A stretch of 38,629 bases of DNA from a bacterium (GCA_016788215.1 JAEUSJ010000006.1:2479-41107); one strand, 5' to 3'. Positions 1 through 9,086 are shown, numbered from the stretch's first letter. The notes: generated from the sequence alone by a model not told the origin. A program made the numbers and translations.

Positions 1-118
1 TTGAATTCAAAATAGGCAATCTAAATTAAAAATAAAAGGGAAGTATTCGTTCAGTCCTGCCTTATATTATTAAAGAAAGGATCACTGAATATTCGAATGA
101 CGAAATAATTAAAAAACC

Positions 119-147
119 TTGTTTTTATAGGTGTGTTGCTATATATT
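119..147 (+). promoter_or_regulatory. Predicted sigma-70-type promoter upstream of typA
   Basis: A TTGTTT hexamer at 119-124 is followed after 17 bases by TATATT at 142-147, which places the transcription start near 154, about 55 bases before typA. The same -10 form, TATATT, occurs at two other predicted promoters in this window. The rest of 1-209 is AT-rich intergenic DNA in which I see no gene. Confidence 0.5.
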
Positions 148-209
148 TGGCGCACTTTGGTAAAAACAGCTAATGTGTTGATTTTTTTACGTTATAAGAA
201 CGGAGAAGT

Positions 210-2081
210 ATGATCGAAGATGCGGACGTTATCGAAAAAAAAGAAAGTGAATCGATTGTGGAATTAAGAAAGGATATTCGAAATATTGCGATCATCGCTC
301 ACGTCGATCATGGGAAAACCACGTTGGTTGACAAGATGCTGCAGCAAACCGGAGTCTATCGGGACAATCAGAAAATTACCGACCGCGTGATGGATTCCAA
401 TGACCTCGAACGTGAGCGCGGTATTACGATTCTAGCGAAAAACACATCCATTCGTTATAAAGATACCAAAATCAACATTGTGGACACACCCGGACATGCT
501 GACTTCGGCGGGGAAGTGGAACGAATCCTGAAAATGGTTGACGGCGTATTGCTGCTTGTGGATGCGTTTGACGGTCCGATGCCGCAAACGAAATTTGTTC
601 TAAAAAAATCGCTCGAACTGAATCTGACTCCGATCGTTGTCATCAATAAAATAGACCGCCCGGGAGCCCGCCCTCATGAAGTGCTGGATGAGGTGTTCAG
701 TTTGTTTCTGGAACTCGGAGCCAACGATCACCAATTGGATTTTACGACGGTGTATTCTTCCGCAAAATTGGGTTACGCAAAATATGAACTGGATCAGGAT
801 AGTGATAATTTAGATCCGCTTTTTGATTCGATAGTTTCTACCATTCCTCTGCCGCCGGGCGATAAAGAATCACCGTTTCAAATGTTGGTGACGAATATTG
901 ACTACTCGGATTTTCTTGGACGGATTTCAATTGGCCGTATCACGCGCGGTTTGGTCAAACTGGGCCAGCAAGTGACCGTGATCAAGAAAGACGGGAGTCA
1001 ATACAACGGAAAAGTGGTTAAGTTGTATGCATTTGAAAAGCTAAAACGCGAAGAAGTGGATGAAGCGTATGCCGGCGAAATAATATCTATTGCGGGATTA
1101 GAAGAAATACAAATCGGTGAGACGATTGCCGACCCGAAAAATCCGGAGGCGCTTGAACCGATTCATATTGATGAACCGACGATTTCGATGAATTTTATTG
1201 TGAATAATTCTCCCTTTGCCGGACAGGACGGTAAGTTTGTCACGTCCCGCCATTTACGCGAAAGATTGTACAAAGAATTATTATCCAATTTAGCTTTGAA
1301 AGTTGAAGATACGGAAAGCATGGATACCTTCAAAGTGTCCGGACGAGGTGAATTACATTTATGCATCCTCATCGAAACTATGCGACGCGAGGGATATGAA
1401 TTTCAGGTTTCCCGCCCCGAAGTGATTTTAAAAAAGATAGACGGACAGATGGTGGAGCCGATGGAGTATCTGGTCATCGATGTCCCTGAACAATATATGG
1501 GCGTCGTAATCGAGAAACTCGGAAAACGCAAAGCGGAAATGAAAAACCTCATTCATCTTGAAAACGGGCAGGTGAAAATCGAGTTCGTAATTCCGGCGCG
1601 CGGGTTGATCGGATATCGCGGCGATTTTTTGACCGATACACGCGGAACGGGCGTGATCTATCATAATTTTCACGATTATCAGCCTTATAAAGGCGACATA
1701 CCGGGACGCAGCAATGGGGTTATGATCTCCATGGAAAATACGGAAACGTCCGCGTTTGCTTTATGGAATTTGCAGGAGCGCGGTATGCTGCTTGTTGGCC
1801 CTACCATAGCCGTCTATGAAGGTATGATCATTGGTGAGCATTCCCGAGACAATGATATTGTAGTGAATGTTGGGAAAGGAAAAAAATTAACGAATATGCG
1901 CGCATCGGGTACTGATGATGCCGTTCGACTCGATACGATACATCCGCTGAGTCTTGAAGATTACATCGAATTTATCAATGACGATGAATTGGTGGAGATA
2001 ACACCATTAAATTTGCGTCTGCGTAAAAAGTTACTTAAAGAAACAGACCGCCGTAGAGACGAAAGAAGAAAAAGGGACTAG
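210..2081 (+). CDS. typA: Ribosome-associated translational GTPase TypA/BipA
   Basis: TypA/BipA is an EF-G-like GTPase that binds the 70S ribosome and supports 50S assembly and growth under stress. The 623 residues match the usual family length. The G motifs are visible: P-loop AHVDHGKTT at residues 30-38, RGITI (switch I), [15 protein letters not shown] (G3), NKID (G4) and SAK (G5). The C-terminal half carries the TypA-specific end with [18 protein letters not shown]. The ATG follows a clear GGAGA ribosome site. The protein has about 20 extra acidic or charged residues before the conserved [13 protein letters not shown] start, and I see no later ATG that would remove them. It lies 12 bases upstream of ffh and is probably co-transcribed with it. 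The identification is secure. Confidence 0.97.
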   Translation: MIEDADVIEKKESESIVELRKDIRNIAIIAHVDHGKTTLVDKMLQQTGVYRDNQKITDRVMDSNDLERERGITILAKNTSIRYKDTKINIVDTPGHADFGGEVERILKMVDGVLLLVDAFDGPMPQTKFVLKKSLELNLTPIVVINKIDRPGARPHEVLDEVFSLFLELGANDHQLDFTTVYSSAKLGYAKYELDQDSDNLDPLFDSIVSTIPLPPGDKESPFQMLVTNIDYSDFLGRISIGRITRGLVKLGQQVTVIKKDGSQYNGKVVKLYAFEKLKREEVDEAYAGEIISIAGLEEIQIGETIADPKNPEALEPIHIDEPTISMNFIVNNSPFAGQDGKFVTSRHLRERLYKELLSNLALKVEDTESMDTFKVSGRGELHLCILIETMRREGYEFQVSRPEVILKKIDGQMVEPMEYLVIDVPEQYMGVVIEKLGKRKAEMKNLIHLENGQVKIEFVIPARGLIGYRGDFLTDTRGTGVIYHNFHDYQPYKGDIPGRSNGVMISMENTETSAFALWNLQERGMLLVGPTIAVYEGMIIGEHSRDNDIVVNVGKGKKLTNMRASGTDDAVRLDTIHPLSLEDYIEFINDDELVEITPLNLRLRKKLLKETDRRRDERRKRD

Positions 2082-2093
2082 GAAGATCAGAGT

Positions 2094-3431
2094 ATGTTCA
2101 ACGACCTTTCACTAAAAATCGAAGGCGTCTTCCGCAAATTAGGCGGGCGTAGTTCGATCAACGAGAAGAATATTTCCGATGCGCTGCGGGAAATTCGTGT
2201 TGCGCTCCTTGAAGCGGACGTTAATTTCAAAGTTGTCAAAGAATTTATCGATCAGGCGACCACGAAAGCACTAGGGCAGGACGTTCTCCACAGCGTCAGT
2301 CCCGGAGAGCAATTTGTCAAAATTATCCATGACGAATTGGTAACCATGCTGGGCGGCGAAAATGCTCAGATCCGGCATGCCGGTATGCCTCCTACGGTGA
2401 TCATGATTGTCGGGCTTCAGGGTTCTGGTAAAACGACCTTCAGTGGCAAGTTGGCTCAGTATCTGATCAAACGAGGCAAGCGGCCGCTGCTCGTTGCCGC
2501 CGATGTATATCGTCCCGCCGCCGCAGAACAGCTCAAAGTCCTGGGACAGTCCCTCGAGGTTTTAACTTTTACTCCGGAAGAAGCTAAAACAAACGATCCC
2601 GTAAAAATTTGTTTTGACTCCATCACGTATGCACGTCAGCACACAAAGGATGTGGTTATCCTCGATACGGCCGGCCGCCTTCACATTGACGATACGCTGA
2701 TGAAGGAACTTGAGCATATCAAACTCAAAAGTAAGCCGAATGAAATTCTTTTTGTTGCGGACGGCATGACCGGACAAGATGCGGTTAATACGGCGAAGGA
2801 GTTTGCAACCCGGCTTGATTTTGACGGGGTGGTGCTGACGAAACTTGACGGCGATACCCGCGGAGGCGCAGCGCTTTCTATACGCAGTATTACGGGTAAA
2901 CCGATCAAGTTCATCAGTACCGGCGAAAAGATGGATGCGATGGAGGAGTTTCACCCGGAGCGTATGGCCTCGCGCATTTTGGGAATGGGCGATATTGTAA
3001 GCCTCGTTGAAAAAGCTCAAGAAACCATTGATATCGAAAAAGCACAGCAACTGGAAGAAAAATTCCGTAAAAACGAATTTACGCTCGAAGATTTTGCCGA
3101 CCAACTTAAACAGATAAAAAAATTAGGTTCACTTGAAAGTATTCTCGGCATGATCCCTGGCATTGGCAACAAGATAAAAAATTTGAATATTGATGATAAA
3201 ACGCTTGTTCGGATGGAAGCGATCGTGTCTTCCATGACGCCGAAAGAGCGCGTACGACCGCAAATTTTGGACGGGAAGAGACGCATGCGGGTTGCAAAGG
3301 GCAGCGGTTCGTCGGTGCAGGATGTGAACCGGCTATTGAAACAATTTGTCGATATGCAGAAAATGATGAAAAAAATGGGCAAAATGAATCCATCGGATAT
3401 GATGAAAATGATGCCGTTCGGAAATAGGTAG
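2094..3431 (+). CDS. ffh: Signal recognition particle GTPase Ffh (SRP54)
   Basis: Ffh binds 4.5S RNA and signal sequences of nascent membrane proteins and delivers ribosomes to FtsY. The protein has 445 residues, normal for bacterial Ffh. It has an N-terminal four-helix N domain (about 1-90) and a G domain with P-loop GLQGSGKTT at 107-115. DTAGRL and TKLDGDTRGGAALS follow, then the Met-rich M domain. The C-terminus has MQKMMKKMGKMNPSDMMKMM, typical of the signal-binding groove region. The ATG is preceded by a modest purine-rich site. I found no SRP RNA gene nearby. The following 129 bases separate it from rpsP, which probably starts a new transcript. Confidence 0.97.
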   Translation: MFNDLSLKIEGVFRKLGGRSSINEKNISDALREIRVALLEADVNFKVVKEFIDQATTKALGQDVLHSVSPGEQFVKIIHDELVTMLGGENAQIRHAGMPPTVIMIVGLQGSGKTTFSGKLAQYLIKRGKRPLLVAADVYRPAAAEQLKVLGQSLEVLTFTPEEAKTNDPVKICFDSITYARQHTKDVVILDTAGRLHIDDTLMKELEHIKLKSKPNEILFVADGMTGQDAVNTAKEFATRLDFDGVVLTKLDGDTRGGAALSIRSITGKPIKFISTGEKMDAMEEFHPERMASRILGMGDIVSLVEKAQETIDIEKAQQLEEKFRKNEFTLEDFADQLKQIKKLGSLESILGMIPGIGNKIKNLNIDDKTLVRMEAIVSSMTPKERVRPQILDGKRRMRVAKGSGSSVQDVNRLLKQFVDMQKMMKKMGKMNPSDMMKMMPFGNR

Positions 3432-3560
3432 TAATTAAAGCGCAAAAATAAAAAAATATTGATTATGAACGTTGAATTTAATAAAATTATGACCCTTAGA
3501 GTATATCTGGAAACTTGTTAACTTTATATATTTCATTATTTCAAACGGAGGATATCGAAC

Positions 3561-3983
3561 TTGGTTAAATTAAGAATGCAAAGAGGCGGGAAGACGCACA
3601 GACCTTTTTACAAAATTGTTGCGACTCACGGCACGCGCAAACGCGACGGCGATTATATTGAACGAATCGGCAGCTATGATTCTATCGTGACGCCGCCCAA
3701 AGTTACCATCGATGAAGCAAAAGCATTGAAATGGCTGTCTCAGGGCGCGCAACCGTCCGATACGGTCAAGAGTCTTCTGCGTAAGGCCGGCATTTTGCAC
3801 AAATGGAGATTAACGGCTAAAGGAATGGCCGCGGAAGAAATTCAGGCGGAAATGGAAAAGTGGCGCGCCAAGCAGGGCGAAAAAGCTGCGGCCAAACGCA
3901 TAAAAAAAACCAAAGCGTTGAAGAAAAAAACGGAAACAAAAGCAGAGGTTAAGACCGAACCTGCTGCACCGGCGGCCGAATAA
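3561..3983 (+). CDS. rpsP: 30S ribosomal protein S16 with extended C-terminal tail
   Basis: S16 binds 16S rRNA in the body of the small subunit. The first 80 or so residues are classical S16 (VKLRMQRGGKTHRPFYKIV, then ERIGSYD). The protein has 140 residues, against roughly 80-90 in many bacteria. The extra part is a Lys/Ala/Glu-rich tail from about residue 95 that ends in Ala-Pro repeats. Such tails occur in Bacteroidota and Chlorobiota S16, which fits the suspected lineage. The start codon is TTG at 3561, chosen because it gives the conserved MVKLR start and sits behind an ACGGAGGAT ribosome site. It is the first gene of the rpsP-khpA-rimM-trmD-rplS cluster. Confidence 0.96.
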   Translation: MVKLRMQRGGKTHRPFYKIVATHGTRKRDGDYIERIGSYDSIVTPPKVTIDEAKALKWLSQGAQPSDTVKSLLRKAGILHKWRLTAKGMAAEEIQAEMEKWRAKQGEKAAAKRIKKTKALKKKTETKAEVKTEPAAPAAE

Positions 3984-4063
3984 TAAATTAGGCGTCTCCC
4001 GTTCATCGGGACTATATCGAAGTGCGACAGAACTAGAAACTCTAACTTGAAGGAGGCATCGCG

Positions 4064-4294
4064 ATGCAGAACTTTATTGAGTTCGTAGTCAAACACCTGG
4101 TTGACAAACCGGAAGAGGTAGTGGTATCGGAAATTGACGGAGAGCGAGTAACGGTTTTCGAACTAAAAGTTGGACAAGGCGACCTCGGCAAAGTGATTGG
4201 GAAACGCGGTCAAAACGCCAAAGCGCTCAGGACACTTTTGGCTGCCGCTTCCGCAAGAGCCGGGAAACGCGCTGTTTTGGAAATATTAGAGTAA
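4064..4294 (+). CDS. khpA: KH-domain RNA-binding protein KhpA (YlqC)
   Basis: This is a 76-residue single KH domain protein. The family acts as a small RNA chaperone, often paired with the Jag/KhpB protein, and affects cell envelope and division gene expression in Gram-positives. The nucleic-acid-binding GxxG loop is present as GKRGQNA near residues 47-53, followed by the helix KALRTLLAAASAR. A strong AAGGAGG site precedes the ATG. Its place between rpsP and rimM is the standard location for khpA, which supports the call. No khpB is visible here. Confidence 0.93.
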   Translation: MQNFIEFVVKHLVDKPEEVVVSEIDGERVTVFELKVGQGDLGKVIGKRGQNAKALRTLLAAASARAGKRAVLEILE

Positions 4295-4306
4295 GTAGGA
4301 TAGTTC

Positions 4307-4822
4307 GTGGATGAGTTAAATCTGTATCGTATCGCAAAGATACTGCGCGGGCATGGAATAAAAGGTGAATTGAAGTTTACACCGGTGAATGAGCGCTTTG
4401 ATAAATTAAACACCGGAATCAAATTACATCTGGCAGATCGGTTTAACAAAGTTCAGGAAGTTCAGATAGAGAAAATTAGGATTATGCAAACGGAGGGAAT
4501 TGTAAAGTTTAAAGAGATTGCGGATCGTACGGAAGCCGACAAGTTTTCCGGAGGTTATTTGCTCATTGACAAATCGGATTTGCCCAAGTTACCGAAAAAT
4601 GAATTTTATGTAGAAGATCTCATCGGCATGGATATCGTTGATGAGGCCGGCAGAAAAAGAGGCGTTTTGAATGATATCTATTCGCAGCCGGCTTATGATA
4701 TTTACGAAGTACTTCACGACGGAAAAAAGAGCCTCATTCCGGCGGTGGAGGAATTTGTCACGCATATTGACAAGAAGAAAAGAATAATAACGTTACACGT
4801 TATAGATGGTTTAATAGAGTAG
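4307..4822 (+). CDS. rimM: 16S rRNA processing/maturation factor RimM
   Basis: RimM binds S19 and helps mature the head of the 30S subunit. The 171 residues match the family. The N-terminal beta-barrel begins with YRIAKILRGHGIKGELKF, and the C-terminal PRC-barrel contains FYVEDLIGMDIVDE and LIPAVEEFVTHID. The start is GTG at 4307, 12 bases after khpA stops, with a weak AGGA site. This start is chosen because it opens directly into the conserved N-terminus. The gene lies between khpA and trmD in the conserved ribosome-maturation cluster. Confidence 0.95.
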   Translation: MDELNLYRIAKILRGHGIKGELKFTPVNERFDKLNTGIKLHLADRFNKVQEVQIEKIRIMQTEGIVKFKEIADRTEADKFSGGYLLIDKSDLPKLPKNEFYVEDLIGMDIVDEAGRKRGVLNDIYSQPAYDIYEVLHDGKKSLIPAVEEFVTHIDKKKRIITLHVIDGLIE

Positions 4823-4861
4823 TTCCATAAGGGACAAATGTTCATTTAAAATAATAAGACT

Positions 4862-5596
4862 ATGATGCTCCGGATCGACATCATTACCGCATTCCCAACA
4901 ATGATGGAAGAAGCATTTTCTTACAGCATGGTGGGACGGGCGATGAAGCGTGAATGTGCAGCGGTGGTCAATCACGATCTGCGGAAATATGCAACAGACA
5001 AACACCGTACGATCGACGATACGCCCTACGGCGGCGGCGGCGGAATGATACTCCAGGCCGAACCGATATTCCGCTGCGTGGAGGATCTGTTTCAGATACC
5101 GCCGATCACGAGCGATGGACACATCCGCCAACATCTCGACGATGCGACGGAAGTGATCATGTTATCGCCGCAGGGCGAAGTTTTCACGCAGAAAAAAGCG
5201 GTGGAACTTAGCCTGAAATCGCGGATCGTGTTTATCAGCGGACATTATAAGGGTATTGACGAACGCGTGCATGAGAAACTGGTTACGCAGAGTATCTCGA
5301 TGGGTGATTTTGTCTGCAGCGGCGGCGAATATCCGGTCATGGTCATGGTGGATGCTATCGTGAGGCTTATTCCGGGCGTGCTCAGCGATGCCGCGTCGGC
5401 GCTGTCGGATTCGTTTCAGGATGATCTTTTGGATTGTCCATATTACACAAAGCCGGAGGAATTTCGCGGCATGAAGGTTCCGAATATTCTGCTATCCGGC
5501 AACCATGCGGATATTCAGGATTGGCGTGAAAAAAAAAAGAAGGAAACAACACAAAAATTAAGACCCGATTTGTGGAATCGGAATAACCAAACTTAA
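4862..5596 (+). CDS. trmD: tRNA (guanine-N1-)-methyltransferase TrmD
   Basis: TrmD makes m1G37 in tRNAs with G36, using S-adenosylmethionine, and prevents +1 frameshifting. The 244 residues fit the family. The start [11 protein letters not shown] and the trefoil-knot segments [29 protein letters not shown] and [20 protein letters not shown] are all present. The ATG at 4862 (a second ATG follows at once) has no recognisable Shine-Dalgarno sequence. Ten consecutive A residues at 5529-5538 encode part of a Lys run about 15 codons before the stop. The gene belongs to the rpsP-rplS cluster. Confidence 0.96.
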   Translation: MMLRIDIITAFPTMMEEAFSYSMVGRAMKRECAAVVNHDLRKYATDKHRTIDDTPYGGGGGMILQAEPIFRCVEDLFQIPPITSDGHIRQHLDDATEVIMLSPQGEVFTQKKAVELSLKSRIVFISGHYKGIDERVHEKLVTQSISMGDFVCSGGEYPVMVMVDAIVRLIPGVLSDAASALSDSFQDDLLDCPYYTKPEEFRGMKVPNILLSGNHADIQDWREKKKKETTQKLRPDLWNRNNQT

Positions 5597-5633
5597 AAAT
5601 AATAATTCATTTATATTATCGGAGGTAAGTTAC

Positions 5634-6023
5634 ATGAGCAAGGTTGATGCAGTCACGGCATTCCAGATACGGAATGATATCCCGGAATTCAGTCCCGGGG
5701 ATACTGTTGCCGTGCAGGTCAAAGTTATCGAAGGCGACAAGGAACGTGTTCAGACATTTGAAGGCGTGGTCATTCAAAAACGCGGCAGCGGCATTCACGC
5801 CAGTTTTACAGTTCGCAAAATTTCAAACGGCGTAGGCGTTGAACGTATTTTTTTGAAGAATTCGCCCCGCATTTCTGCGGTTAGTCTGGTTAGAAGGGGC
5901 CGAGTCCGGCGAGCCAAACTTTTCTATCTCAGAGGGCGAACAGGGAAAAGCGCGCGTGTGAATGAACAATTGGATGCGGCATCCACGCCTGAGGTTAAAA
6001 CGGCTGAAGTAGCCCCAAACTAA
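5634..6023 (+). CDS. rplS: 50S ribosomal protein L19
   Basis: L19 sits at the 30S-50S interface. The core is clear: [35 protein letters not shown], then [16 protein letters not shown] and [23 protein letters not shown]. The protein has 129 residues, slightly longer than average because of a short C-terminal tail rich in Glu and Ala. A strong GGAGG site precedes the ATG. It is the last gene of the rpsP cluster and is followed within about 20 bases by a hairpin terminator. Confidence 0.97.
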   Translation: MSKVDAVTAFQIRNDIPEFSPGDTVAVQVKVIEGDKERVQTFEGVVIQKRGSGIHASFTVRKISNGVGVERIFLKNSPRISAVSLVRRGRVRRAKLFYLRGRTGKSARVNEQLDAASTPEVKTAEVAPN

Positions 6024-6042
6024 GTATCCATTCTGAAGAATC

Positions 6043-6075
6043 AAAAAGGGTATGCAGCGCATGCCCTTTTTTTTT
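6043..6075 (+). terminator. Rho-independent terminator after rplS
   Basis: GGGTATGC at 6048-6055 pairs with GCATGCCC at 6059-6066 (one G-U pair) around a three-base loop. The flanking A-run at 6043-6047 pairs with a T-run of nine at 6067-6075. This is a standard intrinsic terminator and ends the ribosomal cluster just before the ubiA-like gene. Confidence 0.85.
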
Positions 6076-6091
6076 AGCAGCCGATCGATAT

Positions 6092-6934
6092 ATGTGGAAG
6101 AAATTATATTCTTACATCACTATTCTTCGACCTGTCAATGTGATCATTTCCTTTTTAGCGGTATATCTCGTTCTCTTCATCTCGGGAAGCCAGCAAAATC
6201 CCGGATTGTGGCTCCTCACGCTGTATGCCGCATTGTCCGCAAGTTTGATCTGCGGCGGTTCGAATATTATCAATGATCTATTCGATATTGAGATTGACAG
6301 GATCAATAGGCCGGAACGGGCTCTGCCGCAGGGACTCATTTCTAAACGCGGCGCATGGGCGTATTGGGCGGTTGTTAATATAATTGGTCTGTATTTTAGC
6401 AGTTTGATAGGGATAGCGTGTTTTTTGATAGCGCTTTTTTCCGCTGCCTTATTATTTGTTTACAGTTGGTATCTTAAGCGAACCTCGCTCATGGGAAATA
6501 TTACGGTGAGTTTTTTTACCGGACTGGCTTTTATTTATGGGGGAGTCGCTGTTGGCCAGTGGAAACTGGCAGTAGTTCCCGCGGTATTCGCGTTCTTGTT
6601 TCATTGGGGCCGTGAGATTTTGAAAGATATAGAGGATATTGAAGGTGACCGGCGGATGTCAGCCAGAACCTTCCCGATCGAGCACGGCATTCGCAGCGCA
6701 TTAATTTTGATTACGTTTATTTTTCTGATTTTAATCGCCGTTACGCTCTGGGTTTTTCTGGTTGATATTTATAATCTGATTTATTTTTTGATCATATTGG
6801 TCGGTATGTACCCCGCCATTTTATATACGTTAATTTCGATGTGGCGTGACCATTCAAAAAATAACATAAGCCGCTTGAGTTTTTTGTTAAAAATTGAGAT
6901 GTTTATAGGATTGCTTGCGATTTATTTTGGATAA
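6092..6934 (+). CDS. UbiA-family membrane prenyltransferase (DGGGP synthase-like)
   Basis: This is an integral membrane prenyltransferase of 280 residues with about eight hydrophobic helices. Both Asp-rich, Mg-pyrophosphate-binding motifs of the UbiA superfamily are present: NDLFDIEID at residues 61-69 and DIEDIEGD at 179-186. The sequence RINRPERALPQG after motif 1, and the overall length, resemble the geranylgeranylglycerol-phosphate geranylgeranyltransferase branch more than quinone-pathway UbiA/MenA. That branch makes archaeal-type ether lipid precursors and has homologues in FCB-group bacteria. The substrate is not proven by sequence, and a chlorophyll-synthase-like or quinone role remains possible. 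The ATG lacks a Shine-Dalgarno site. No quinone pathway genes are adjacent. Confidence 0.8.
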   Translation: MWKKLYSYITILRPVNVIISFLAVYLVLFISGSQQNPGLWLLTLYAALSASLICGGSNIINDLFDIEIDRINRPERALPQGLISKRGAWAYWAVVNIIGLYFSSLIGIACFLIALFSAALLFVYSWYLKRTSLMGNITVSFFTGLAFIYGGVAVGQWKLAVVPAVFAFLFHWGREILKDIEDIEGDRRMSARTFPIEHGIRSALILITFIFLILIAVTLWVFLVDIYNLIYFLIILVGMYPAILYTLISMWRDHSKNNISRLSFLLKIEMFIGLLAIYFG

Positions 6935-6961
6935 TAGCGCAACATAAACCAACATGATACC

Positions 6962-7273
6962 ATGAGCATTATTTTTGATGACAGTGAATTACTTTCTTTT
7001 CTGGATGCAGGTGAAGAAACTCTTGTTCAAGAAAATGTGTCGTCGCAGGGTGCCGTAGACGGCAGGGGATCATCGGATAATGAAAAACTTTTATTGTCGC
7101 TGTACCGTCAGCTCTCTGCAGATCAACAACGAAAGATTTTAAGCCACATACGCCATGTTTTGGAATCCGTGCAATGCGCAAAAAAAGTCAACCTACTGAA
7201 GGCAATTGAGGACTCAAAACATTCGGCGGCCCAGGAGGCTCTTGCAGATATTATCAAAGATATCGTAAAATAG
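6962..7273 (+). CDS. Small acidic protein of unknown function
   Basis: I do not recognise this 103-residue protein. It is acidic at the N-terminus (FDDSELLSFLDAGEETL) and has a Ser/Gly-rich linker at about 30-40. The C-terminal half is predicted helical (EKLLLSLYRQLSADQQRKILSHIRHVLESV). There is no signal peptide or membrane segment. It starts 27 bases after the prenyltransferase, with no clear ribosome site, so it is probably in the same transcript. A new promoter follows it. The helical C-terminal part could mediate protein-protein contact, but this is only an impression. Confidence 0.6.
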   Translation: MSIIFDDSELLSFLDAGEETLVQENVSSQGAVDGRGSSDNEKLLLSLYRQLSADQQRKILSHIRHVLESVQCAKKVNLLKAIEDSKHSAAQEALADIIKDIVK

Positions 7274-7300
7274 ACTGATGTCAATTAACAGAAAAAAATA

Positions 7301-7329
7301 TTGAAAATACGGCTGTTTTTTATTACAAT
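7301..7329 (+). promoter_or_regulatory. Predicted promoter for the SDR gene
   Basis: TTGAAA at 7301-7306 and TACAAT at 7324-7329 are separated by exactly 17 bases, close to the sigma-70 consensus. The predicted start near 7336 gives a leader of about 30 bases before the ATG at 7366. That leader has no clear Shine-Dalgarno motif. Confidence 0.65.
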
Positions 7330-7365
7330 GCTAACCACCAGCCGGTACATTAAACACCTATCCTG

Positions 7366-8067
7366 ATGAAAACCGTTGTGTTAGTTACCGGTGCCAGCAA
7401 AGGAATAGGTGCCGCAAATGTTGATCGTTGGATCCGTGACGGCGCTTTCGTGATTGCGTTATCGCGGATAAAAAAAACCTTAGAATTATCAGTAAAAAAA
7501 TATCCCAAAGGAAAAGTCTTCCCAATTGTCTGTGATGTATCGTCTCCGGCGTCGGTTGAGGAGTCATGTCGCATTATTAAAACAAAATTTAAGCGGGTAG
7601 ACGTTATTATAAACAATGCTGGAACCGGTTATTTTGAGCCGATCGAAAAAACTTCGCTGGAACATTGGCAAACGACGATTAATACTATTTTGACCGGAAC
7701 ATTTCTGATGACCAAAGCAATGTTGCCTTTGCTCAAGAAAAGTAAGAAAGCGCATATTTTCAATATATGTTCCACCGCAAGCAAGAAGGGATTTATTAAC
7801 TGCGGCTCTTATGCTGCGGCCAAGTTTGGCCAACTCGGTTTTACCGAAGTGTTGCGGGAAGAGCTAAGGCCGATGCGCATTAAAGTAACGGCCATCATTC
7901 CCGGGGCCGTGAACACGCCGTTTTGGGAAAAGCAGGCATCCGGTTTTGATCTTTCCAAAATGCTTCATGCCGGCAATGTAGCCGACGCCATTGCTTATGC
8001 TTACACGCAATCGAATAATAATTTAGTTGAAGAAATAGTTCTTAAGCCGGCTTGCGGTGATCTATAA
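7366..8067 (+). CDS. Short-chain dehydrogenase/reductase (SDR family)
   Basis: This is a 233-residue classical SDR, a cytosolic NAD(P)-dependent oxidoreductase. The Rossmann cofactor motif TGASKGIG lies at residues 8-15 and NNAG at 83-86. The catalytic Ser (S136), Tyr149 and Lys153 (GSYAAAKFG) are all in place. PGAVNTPFW follows in the usual substrate-loop position. The residue after the second beta strand is Ser-Arg (ALSR), which suggests NADP preference, though this is tentative. The substrate cannot be told. The gene has its own promoter and is followed after 14 bases by the GGDEF gene, so they may be co-transcribed. Confidence 0.88.
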   Translation: MKTVVLVTGASKGIGAANVDRWIRDGAFVIALSRIKKTLELSVKKYPKGKVFPIVCDVSSPASVEESCRIIKTKFKRVDVIINNAGTGYFEPIEKTSLEHWQTTINTILTGTFLMTKAMLPLLKKSKKAHIFNICSTASKKGFINCGSYAAAKFGQLGFTEVLREELRPMRIKVTAIIPGAVNTPFWEKQASGFDLSKMLHAGNVADAIAYAYTQSNNNLVEEIVLKPACGDL

Positions 8068-8081
8068 CAAAAGAGGTTATA

Positions 8082-9086
8082 ATGACAGAACCCATCACTA
8101 CGACAAAAACGACGGAAGTGATAGACGACGACGCGCCGAGACGCCAGACGCGTGTATTGGTTGTGGATGACGATGACGACGGACTTTATATCCTCAAGCT
8201 TTTGTTATCGAAGATGAAATATGAGGTGCATACGGCCAAAGACGGCGAAGAGGCGCTCCAAAAGGCGGAAGCGTTGGTTCCGGATATTATTTTGCTCGAC
8301 GTGATGATGCCGAAACTAAACGGTTTTGAAGTTTGCAAACGGGTCAAAGCCACACCGGAAGGCCAGTATATTCCGATCATTCTGCTCACCGCAAAAAGCG
8401 AACTCATGAGCAAAATTGAAGGTTTGGACTGCGGTGCGGATGAATATTTAACCAAACCGTATGACATGAGCGAGCTCACGGCGCGTATTCGTTCAATGCT
8501 TCGCATTAAAAACTTGAACGATTCGTTACGCAATGCTAATAAACAACTCGAAGAATTATCCGTCACCGATGAATTAACACGCCTGTACAATCGCCGCTAT
8601 ATTAACAAGAAGCTCGAAGATGAATTCCGCCGTGCACAGCGTTATAAGCGCCCGTTGTCATGTCTCATGTTCGACGCCGACCACTTCAAGGCTGTGAATG
8701 ACACCTACGGCCATAAATTCGGCGACCTTGTGCTCAAGGAAATTTCCGCGATCATTCAGGAAACCGTACGACTCGTTGATATTTGCGGCCGTTTTGGCGG
8801 GGAAGAATTTATAGCGCTTCTTCCCGATACGGACGTAGATAACGCTTTGATTTTAGGCGAACGTATCCGCAAGAAAGTGGAAATGCACGAATTTAAAGAT
8901 GAGAATCACTCCATCCACAAAACCATCAGTATTGGTATTTCCTCTGTGCCGGACGATCTGATCAAAGATGAATTTCAGATGGTCGAATGGTCGGACAAGG
9001 CATTATACCACGCCAAAAACTCCGGCAGGAATAAAGTAATATTGTATTCCGAATTGGACGAATTTAAAGAATTCAAAGCGCGATGA
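8082..9086 (+). CDS. Response regulator with REC and GGDEF domains (diguanylate cyclase)
   Basis: The protein should make the second messenger cyclic di-GMP from two GTP when its receiver domain is phosphorylated. The REC domain covers about residues 23-140, with acidic residues in VLVVDDDDDG, phospho-acceptor Asp73 in LLDVMMP and Lys125 in LTKPYD. A short helix (about 141-160) links it to the GGDEF domain (about 161-325). The active-site motif is GGEEF at 239-243. The inhibitory I-site RxxD is RLVD at 230-233, so feedback inhibition is expected. The architecture resembles WspR. An AAGAGG site precedes the ATG. The stop overlaps the start of the acylphosphatase. No partner histidine kinase is visible here. 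Confidence 0.93.
   Translation: MTEPITTTKTTEVIDDDAPRRQTRVLVVDDDDDGLYILKLLLSKMKYEVHTAKDGEEALQKAEALVPDIILLDVMMPKLNGFEVCKRVKATPEGQYIPIILLTAKSELMSKIEGLDCGADEYLTKPYDMSELTARIRSMLRIKNLNDSLRNANKQLEELSVTDELTRLYNRRYINKKLEDEFRRAQRYKRPLSCLMFDADHFKAVNDTYGHKFGDLVLKEISAIIQETVRLVDICGRFGGEEFIALLPDTDVDNALILGERIRKKVEMHEFKDENHSIHKTISIGISSVPDDLIKDEFQMVEWSDKALYHAKNSGRNKVILYSELDEFKEFKAR

Noticed and set aside
2562-3104. Antisense open frame of 180 codons opposite ffh
   Set aside because: It lies fully within the conserved ffh gene on the other strand, has no ribosome site and a composition unlike a protein. It is a shadow of the ffh codon pattern.
3432-3560. Promoter for the rpsP cluster
   Set aside because: A start of transcription here is likely, but no TTGnnn hexamer has a good -10 partner at 16-18 bases. 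TTGAAT at 3472 pairs poorly, so I did not annotate one.
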